NCBI GenBank assembly: GCA_905182985.1
Contig: CAJJDN010000082.1
Span: 124,001 to 188,000 of the forward strand
Direction of reading: 5' to 3'
Length of the DNA stretch: 64,000 nt
Source: Paramecium sonneborni
Lineage: Eukaryota; Ciliophora; Oligohymenophorea; Peniculida; Parameciidae
Shown here: in pieces, positions 63,085 through 64,000 of the stretch
Position numbering within the stretch: the first letter of the stretch is position 1
How the letters are laid out: each line of letters opens with the position of its first letter
Position numbers and translations under genes: made by a program
Notes under the pieces: generated by a model
Database searches by the model: none
Seen by the model: the letters and a program-made list of their open reading frames with translations, nothing else
Told to the model about the DNA's origin: nothing

Positions 63085-63608
63085 TTATTTATTTTTTAAT
63101 TAATTCAATTTTTCTTGGCAATAAGATTTTTACTTATAAATTTACATATTAGAATAATAATTTGAATAATTATCAATTTGTCAAAAATAAAAGATGGATA
63201 TTTTAATAACCTTTTTATTTGCTTCAATTAAGAATTTACTTTATGAATAGAAAAAATAATTTGATTTTGTTTGAATGATCATTTTTTTATGATTAAAATT
63301 AACTTAAAGATTAGGTTTGTTTTCTATTTTCTGTTTGTCAATTATAAAATAATTTATAAAATATCTATTTATTTGCTTTATATTTAATCAATCTTAAAGA
63401 TGATTTAATTTGATGATTAAATTCAAAAAAATCTTATTGTTTTTCTGATTTCAAAATTGTTATTAATCTTTTTACTTTATATAAATATATCTGATTTCAT
63501 ATTTATAGAATTTCATTATTTAAATTACCTATATTTATAGAATACTAGTATCTAACTTAGAATATTAATAGTTTTTACTTATTATAGAATATTAAGATTT
63601 AATTTTTA
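63085..63608. other. Intergenic, 524 bp
   Basis: AT-rich, with two copies of a TTTATAGAAT-type motif near 63505 and 63535 and a related TTATAGAATATTAA near 63582, just upstream of the next start. Nothing else seen. Confidence 0.45.
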
Positions 63609-63962
63609 ATGTAAAATCAATATGGATGGAACTTACTTTAAGCTCCAATAAATTTGTCAATTAATGCAAATACTACTTAATTGTGTTTAACTGATTTGCC
63701 TCCTTAAACTAGAAAAGTGAAATTATATATTTGTTCATAATCAGGAAATTGTTGTGGTGATCATATAGTTACTTGGAGTTTATTTACAAAGGTAGATATA
63801 ACAAAAGTAACAGGACATCCTTATGACCAAAATGCTTGGTCAGTAATTAGTGATAATTGCACTTTGACACTTGATGAGAGAAAAATCATAGAAGTAAGTA
63901 GATACGGTAATTTCCCAGCTGGAAATTTTTCTATCAGTGTATAAGTCTTAGCATATAAATGA
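63609..63962 (+). CDS. Small Cys/Trp-containing beta-rich protein (117 aa)
   Basis: An intronless frame beginning MQNQYGWNLLQAPINLSINA, 117 residues, balanced in composition and unlike the low-complexity neighbours: NCCGDHIVTWSLFTKVDITK, NAWSVISDNCTLTLDERKII, FPAGNFSISVQVLAYK. Alternating hydrophobic residues suggest a single beta-sandwich. Four Cys are present but there is no signal peptide. No family recognised; a small cytosolic or granule protein is possible. Confidence 0.65.
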
Positions 63963-64000
63963 TATTCAAGTTGATTAATTTAAAATAAAATATTAAATTC

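Noticed and set aside
1..64000. Telomere repeats, tRNA/rRNA genes, CRISPR arrays, transposons or viral genes
   Set aside because: No C4A2/C3A3 telomeric arrays, no cloverleaf-like GC-rich segments, no repeat-spacer arrays, and no transposase or viral protein motifs were seen by eye.

Overview
The window reads as macronuclear DNA of a ciliate, most likely Paramecium or a close relative. It is very AT-rich. Almost every gene can be read only if TAA and TAG are glutamine and TGA is the sole stop: conserved proteins run for hundreds of codons through TAA/TAG and end cleanly at TGA. They are interrupted by about 70 tiny introns (20-38 nt, nearly all GTA...AG), placed where they restore a conserved reading frame. 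After removing the inferred introns, every multi-exon model listed here as an intact CDS has a length divisible by three. Neighbouring genes are often 13-60 bp apart. A trichocyst matrix protein and several ciliary genes fit the same picture. Translation with the standard code shatters these genes. No tRNA, rRNA, CRISPR, telomere repeat or transposon was recognised.

Layout. 1-12.4 kb: a short ORF, a PWWP/TFIIS-N chromatin protein (-), a low-complexity basic protein (+), a Ser/Thr kinase (+), an unknown 502-aa protein (-), the CAF-1 p60 WD40 subunit (-), the axonemal dynein assembly factor DNAAF11/tilB (-), a Q/N-rich protein with an in-frame TGA before a further open stretch (-), and a TPR-like protein (+). 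13-25 kb: a trichocyst matrix protein (+), a polytopic membrane protein (-), a decayed kinase (+), a membrane RING protein (+), a Nek kinase (-), a kinesin (-), a 57-aa ORF (-), a second kinase relic (-) and a coiled-coil protein (+). 25-37 kb: phosphatidylinositol 4-kinase beta (-) divergent from a TFIIIC TPR subunit (+), a RimK-like ATP-grasp enzyme (+), the NatA catalytic subunit (-), a coiled-coil protein (+), a GAF-domain pseudogene (+) and two unknown genes (+). 37.6-64 kb: a formin (+), a helical-repeat protein (-), two R1R2R3-type Myb paralogues (-) either side of a DSP pseudophosphatase (+) and a BET bromodomain protein (+), an MFS transporter (+), a 1.63k-residue CH/armadillo/coiled-coil protein (+), a four-helix membrane protein (-) and two small genes (+).

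The genes do not form one pathway. Two functional groups recur: nuclear and chromatin factors (PWWP protein, CAF-1 p60, TFIIIC, two Mybs, BET) and cytoskeletal or ciliary factors (DNAAF11, kinesin, Nek, formin, CH/ARM protein, coiled-coil proteins). Three loci look like decaying gene copies, as expected in a lineage with whole-genome duplications. Family names come from reading motifs by eye. No database search was run.
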